Of a stretch of DNA of 64,000 bases, positions 59,982 through 64,000 are shown piece by piece. This DNA comes from Camillea tinctor (lineage: Eukaryota; Ascomycota; Sordariomycetes; Xylariales; Xylariaceae), in assembly GCA_022578605.1 (NCBI GenBank), contig MU394051.1:1599664-1663663 (forward strand), written 5' to 3'. The notes under the pieces are model-generated. The model did not search any database, was not told the origin of the DNA, and saw only the letters and a program-made list of their open reading frames with translations. Position 1 is the stretch's first letter. Each line of letters starts with the position of its first letter. The position numbers were made by a program, and so were the translations under genes.

Positions 59982-62119
59982 TCACATTGGATGATGCATA
60001 TTTGATGTAAGGTCATTTTGCATGCAATCACAATGGACAAGCCTGGGGCAAATAGGACTGAGAGGGGAAAATCCCGTGTCGCTGCCAGGCGTGAAACCAC
60101 CAGATCCGTGACCACTTGCCGAGCCAGGGGAGAAGGAGATGTGTGGCGCAATGTGATCATTCGTGCTCATCGGGTGTTGATATTGATGTGCAAATAGTGG
60201 CGAGGACCTGTGCTCCCAATTGAGTTGGGTTGAAGGTTGAAATATAGCCTGGGAATCGAGGATGGACATCTGGAGCGGCCCAGGCTTGCCGCTATTCCCA
60301 GAAGCGGAATCGGTATTCTCAGGAACTAGATATGGGACATCTTGGTTGGAAAAGTTAAAGTTCTGGGAGGTGTAGCTTTGGACGGTCTCGAGTCGAGCAC
60401 GCTTCCTAGAAATTTGAGGGCAGTCGCCGGCGTCGTGATTTTCTGTTGGCGACATTGATGATGAGGCTTGGCTACGAGGGGCGGTGATACGATTTTGGTC
60501 CAATGTCCGGTCTATACAGCTGTATACAGCTTGCATTACTTGACTTACTATGTCGGCCCGTGACATCATCCCATGTTCGATGTTGGATGGCTCTTCTAGT
60601 ACGGCCATGACTTCGCGTTCCATCTCCGGGCGGACTGTAATAATTGAAGTGAGTAATTGCCATATCGGGTAACTTTCTTTTTTTCTTGTCATTGAGTCTC
60701 GGGAGTGGAATCCCATGTGCCTACTTTAATAGGCATGTTTCGCTACCGAGACGGGTCGGAAGGGGGAATAAGTGACTCCTGAAATTACTTACCACGATAG
60801 AGATCTCGTCGAATGTGCTCAGTATTGTCGGGGGGGACGAACTCTGTATTATCTTGTCAGCACCGAAGGACTGATCCCGGGTTAAGAGAATTGCTTATTT
60901 ACCTTGAGATGGTATCTCTTGGTCCGTCGGAAATAGTAACCTCCAAAGATCTGACCAGTTGTTGATCTTATTGACATTTCGCGCTTTCAACCTTTCACGT
61001 TCACTTTGCGTAATGCCGTCTTCAGGATCTCCAAGAGTCTCCTCGGGCGGGTCCACGTAGTCGCATGTGTTCAACCTTACATGCTCCCTTAATGCGGTGC
61101 TTGTGTTGAACCCTTGCGTACATCGCTGACAAGAAAAGGCGGCTTGCATTCGGACCTGGCCCTCCCTCATATGACTATTCATAATATGTCGCCTAAGATA
61201 CGCGGTTAGTTAAGGTGAGTAGAATACATACAAGGTAGCGACAGACTTAAGAAATGGCCAGACCCAGCCTTTGGCTGCACAGCTGTGGTGATCTCTGGTA
61301 TTAAACCTTCGTGGGTTGCGTTTTCGATAGGGGCAGCTGAATAAGGAGGGCTGGGTCGGACGTGAAACATTGTCAACTGCCGCATTGCCTCCAGGCGCGG
61401 AAGGGTCATCAGCATCGTCCCTATCATTGCTACCACCGCTCGACCTTCGTTGTTGGCGATTGTTTCCGCTACTATTGCCCCGTGAATGGAGTTGCGAGCT
61501 TGAGCCATGATGGGTGCCAGACGAAGAGTTGGGGCTACTTCCTGCGTCCTGCGGATAACTCATGAACGAAGGGCAAATTGGCACGCTCATAAGTTCATTC
61601 ATTAAGTTAATAACTACGGTTTCGACGATGCGACTAAGAGCATCGACATCATCACCGTGTTGACAGACCTTCTCCATAATAATATCACAGGTTTGATTTA
61701 TGATATCATCAATCAAATCGTCTTTCAACTCAATATAGACCTCAGCCATGGCATCAGGTTTGTGATAGATAATATCAGGTGAAGCGCTTTTCGATCTATA
61801 CGAAGGGAGTTAGCTCTGCGCAATTTTGATAAAGTATACAAGGGGTAGATTACGTCGGTGTTTCTTGATTCTCTCCACGATGTACATCTAGTATCTGGTC
61901 CCAGTCCATGCCTGAATCTATCTCGGTACTTTCGAGAATCTTGGGACTTTGGATATGGGCGTCGCGCCGTTCGTGCTCGGGTCGGATATATGAAGGGATT
62001 GGATCGTTGTCTTTAAGCACATTATGGCCAAGTGACATTCCCTTTGTTATGCCCTTTGGTTGTCGTTGAGCATGTGTGGGCAAGGTGTGTAATGTCGAGT
62101 TGTCCGTGGATCTGGTCAT
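59982..62119 (-). CDS. Uncharacterised zinc-finger protein A (two fingers)
   Basis: Exons by hand: 62119-61854, 61795-61232, 61192-60903, 60843-60793 and 60634-59982, giving 607 residues in one frame. Residues about 90-200 are acidic/helical then Ser/Asn/Gly-rich. Finger 1 starts at FSCPYRKRNPRRFNTRDHHSC and ends at RHIMNSH across the second intron. Finger 2 is C-x2-C-x12-H-x5-C (FSCQRCTQGFNTSTALREHVRLNTC), a C2HC variant. Then come PEDGIT and NWSDLWRLLFPTDQEIPSQEFVPP. The C-terminal 220 residues are Ser/Gln/Pro-rich with one basic patch (RKRAR) that could be a nuclear signal. The layout matches my memory of a widespread, lineage-expanded family of fungal hypothetical proteins with a CPYxKRNP finger followed by a W..LW..LFP block; no function is established that I know of. 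The start is the first ATG, only 150 bases from the end of its paralogue, so it may instead be an internal exon. Confidence 0.75.
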
Positions 62120-62268
62120 AACACTACGTGTCAGCGATTGCTATATCGACTGACCTTTTAACTCATGATATTTTGTTTCCGAAATGGAAGATCAGAATGT
62201 TTAGCTGGAATAGGCAATTATCACTCCTGGAATAGATCAATGAGGGAAGAAATGATTGCCAAGTATAC

Positions 62269-64000
62269 TCACTTTTGGGATTCTATCAAATTTGATTCAC
62301 CACATCGGGTGTTCAGACTGGAATTCGTGTTCCAAATTACCTGCTCAGAGCCACTCGAGAACAATAGCCACGCTAGATAAGAATGAAATCCAACTATACT
62401 TGGTTGCATATGGTTCAGAGATAGGGCTACTTGATCAGAAGGTAGCTGGATAGTTGGTAAATTCAATGCTTCAATATCTGGAAGCACTTGTAAGGAACGC
62501 CATAGAGGACAGCGCATCTCTCGAATATGGCTTAACATCAAATCCCCATTCATCGGATCTAGATCTGACACATGGTTACTGTGCTGAAAGCGTCCTGGGT
62601 TAACCGCACCATTTCCTAATTGCGAGTATGTAGGAAGGGGCCTACGATACTTATTGTTGCAGTTAGTGAAGGCCTCGGCAATGAACAACTTGAAGATAAG
62701 TATCATTCTAGATGTTAGTTGATTATGTAGCGCTGGAAGTACCCTCTCAATCTCTTGTGAGACATGAACGGCCATTGTATCAAGGCATTCGTGAAACTCT
62801 AGAAGTACTTCTTCCAACTCTATGGGGGCAATGAAGTCTGTATTTACTTAGCTCTGAACTGCCTATGAGTGTTTATATCGATAATTCTTACCTTTAGGCG
62901 GAACATATTGGTCTGAAGGAAATAAAAGCCTCCATAGTGTATTCCAATCACTGATGGCTAGACGTGCTGGCTTCTCTAGTATGTTCTCGACCTCCCTTGT
63001 GATACCATCCTCAGGATGTGAGTCAGGACCTGAAAAACAGACATGCCGGCGATGGACTAATCGAATATGTTCCCTATATTGGCAATTAGCATGGTAGCAG
63101 AGGACTGGAAGAGTGTATATTAACTTCAACTCATGGATCCCTCTCAATTTCTTTGTGGCACAAGAAGAATGATCTCTGACATTGAATCTTCTAGGATTGC
63201 GTTTTCGGTAGGGACAGCTAAAGTAACAGTCCTCAAAAGATGCATTTTTACTCTGATCTTTGTGACGACTCCTAAGGCTAGCATTGTCGTCGCGATCGTC
63301 CTGGTCGTCGTCACGATTGTGGACCTTTTTTGGAGGGGAATCGCTCGGTTGCTTCTCTGCTTGACTTTCACCGTCTTGCGTTGGCATGAACCGTTTCTTT
63401 TCACTAGGATAAGGCGACAAGTTTGTATCAGCCACTAGGGACTTGTTCAATTCGCAGTTCCCGGTGTCTCTTCGTTTTATCCTCTTCAGCATTGCATACC
63501 AGCGCGGTTGCTTCGGATGGGTGGCATATTGATGGTCCTCGATGTCGAAATCGACTACCACGGTGCTACCATCACTAGGGCATGGAGAGCAACTGCGGCT
63601 GCCAACCGTTGACGACACAATAGAGGAATTAGGGGTCCAGTCGTAACCAGACTCCTCTATTTTCTCAAACATATCCATAGAAAACGGATAATCTTGTTTG
63701 ATCTGCAACTCCGAAGCCGGCCAGCTCGGAGACTGCCCTTGAGTGCTATAATTGAATCAATTACATGCCTTTAAACACTCTGACACTCCTTCGCCTCGGA
63801 TTAACGATGCCGGTAAACATACCATGTGTCTAAGTCTTTTTTATAGTCTGTGCCGTTTTCATTGTTGTGTCGATCCTTAGCATTGTCTTTGTATTTGTGG
63901 ATTATGACATCCGAGTCAGCATGAGTACTATTGCGCTTCATAGATGACCTTAGAGCTGAAAAGCCATATTTGACTGGGTTAATCAGTGATGACCTTCGGT
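62269..64000 (-). CDS. Uncharacterised zinc-finger protein B (paralogue, one finger, 5' end cut by window)
   Basis: Exons: (edge 64000)-63823, 63745-63125, 63073-62892 and 62837-62269. From the first in-window ATG at 63941 it is 496 residues, but the frame is open to the window edge, so the true start may lie outside. It holds FSCPYRKRNPRRFNVRDHSSC, GIHELK|EHIRLVHRRH (finger 1 completed across a 51-nt intron), then directly PDSHPEDGIT, SDWNTLWRLLFPSDQYVPPKDFIAP and ELEEVLLEFHECLDTM. About 35 residues that carry finger 2 in protein A are absent. The 51-nt intron is a multiple of three without stops, so unspliced reading adds 17 residues; splicing is preferred because it restores the conserved helix and the same intron position and phase as in protein A. 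The called stop sits inside a strong donor (GTGAGTATAC at 62272), so the 3' end is uncertain. Confidence 0.7.

Noticed and set aside
1..64000. Telomeric repeats, rRNA genes, intact transposons or viral genes
   Set aside because: No TTAGGG arrays, no rRNA-like sequence and no transposase, integrase or polymerase motifs were seen on either strand.

Overview
This window is nuclear DNA of a filamentous ascomycete (Pezizomycotina). Short introns with GTAAGT/GTATGT-type donors, CTAAC/CTAAT branch sites and CAG/TAG acceptors support this. So do Atg1, Cul4, OAT, Gpi10, Ycf1-type ABC and Sac7-type RhoGAP proteins of filamentous-fungal character, and intergenic DNA full of TACCTA/TAGGTA words and microsatellites. 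The gene set and this intergenic style suggest a Sordariomycete, but that is inference; I cannot name a genus. Gene density is low: ten genes in 64 kb, separated by gene-free stretches of up to 14.6 kb.

Layout. (1) 1-14676: no supportable gene, many simple repeats. (2) 14677-19866 (-): Ycf1/MRP-type ABC-C transporter in 5 exons. (3) 21923-24584 (+): cullin-4 in 3 exons, divergent from the ABC gene. (4) 25341-27531 (-): GPI mannosyltransferase 3 (Gpi10/PIG-B) in 5 exons, with a sharply GC-rich 3' part. (5) 29042-30548 (+): ornithine aminotransferase in 3 exons, with a striking poly-C leader. (6) 30549-36102: gene-free. (7) 36103-39342 (+): Atg1 kinase in 3 exons. (8) 39343-45785: gene-free. 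(9) 45786-48692 (+): Sac7-like RhoGAP with an N-terminal polyQ/polyH tract. (10) 51131-53258 (-): AAAP-family amino-acid permease in 8 exons. (11) 57047-59493 (+): MFS anion:cation symporter family transporter in 9 or 10 exons, carrying a one-base frame disruption at an exon boundary. (12) 59982-64000 (-): a tandem pair of paralogous, uncharacterised zinc-finger proteins; the upstream copy runs off the right edge.

The first eight genes are mostly conserved cell-biology and housekeeping functions: vacuolar detoxification, ubiquitin ligation, GPI-anchor synthesis, arginine catabolism, autophagy, Rho signalling and amino-acid uptake. They do not form a cluster with one pathway. The right end (57-64 kb) looks more like accessory DNA: a possibly broken MFS gene converges on the tandem zinc-finger pair. 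The pair shares two intron positions and phases, one copy lacks the second finger, and a good splice donor at the end of the upstream copy can join it in frame to the downstream copy. This pair is the best candidate for undescribed biology in the window.

Exon boundaries were set by hand from splice consensus, reading phase and family conservation. For each complete gene except the MFS gene, the exon lengths sum to a multiple of three.
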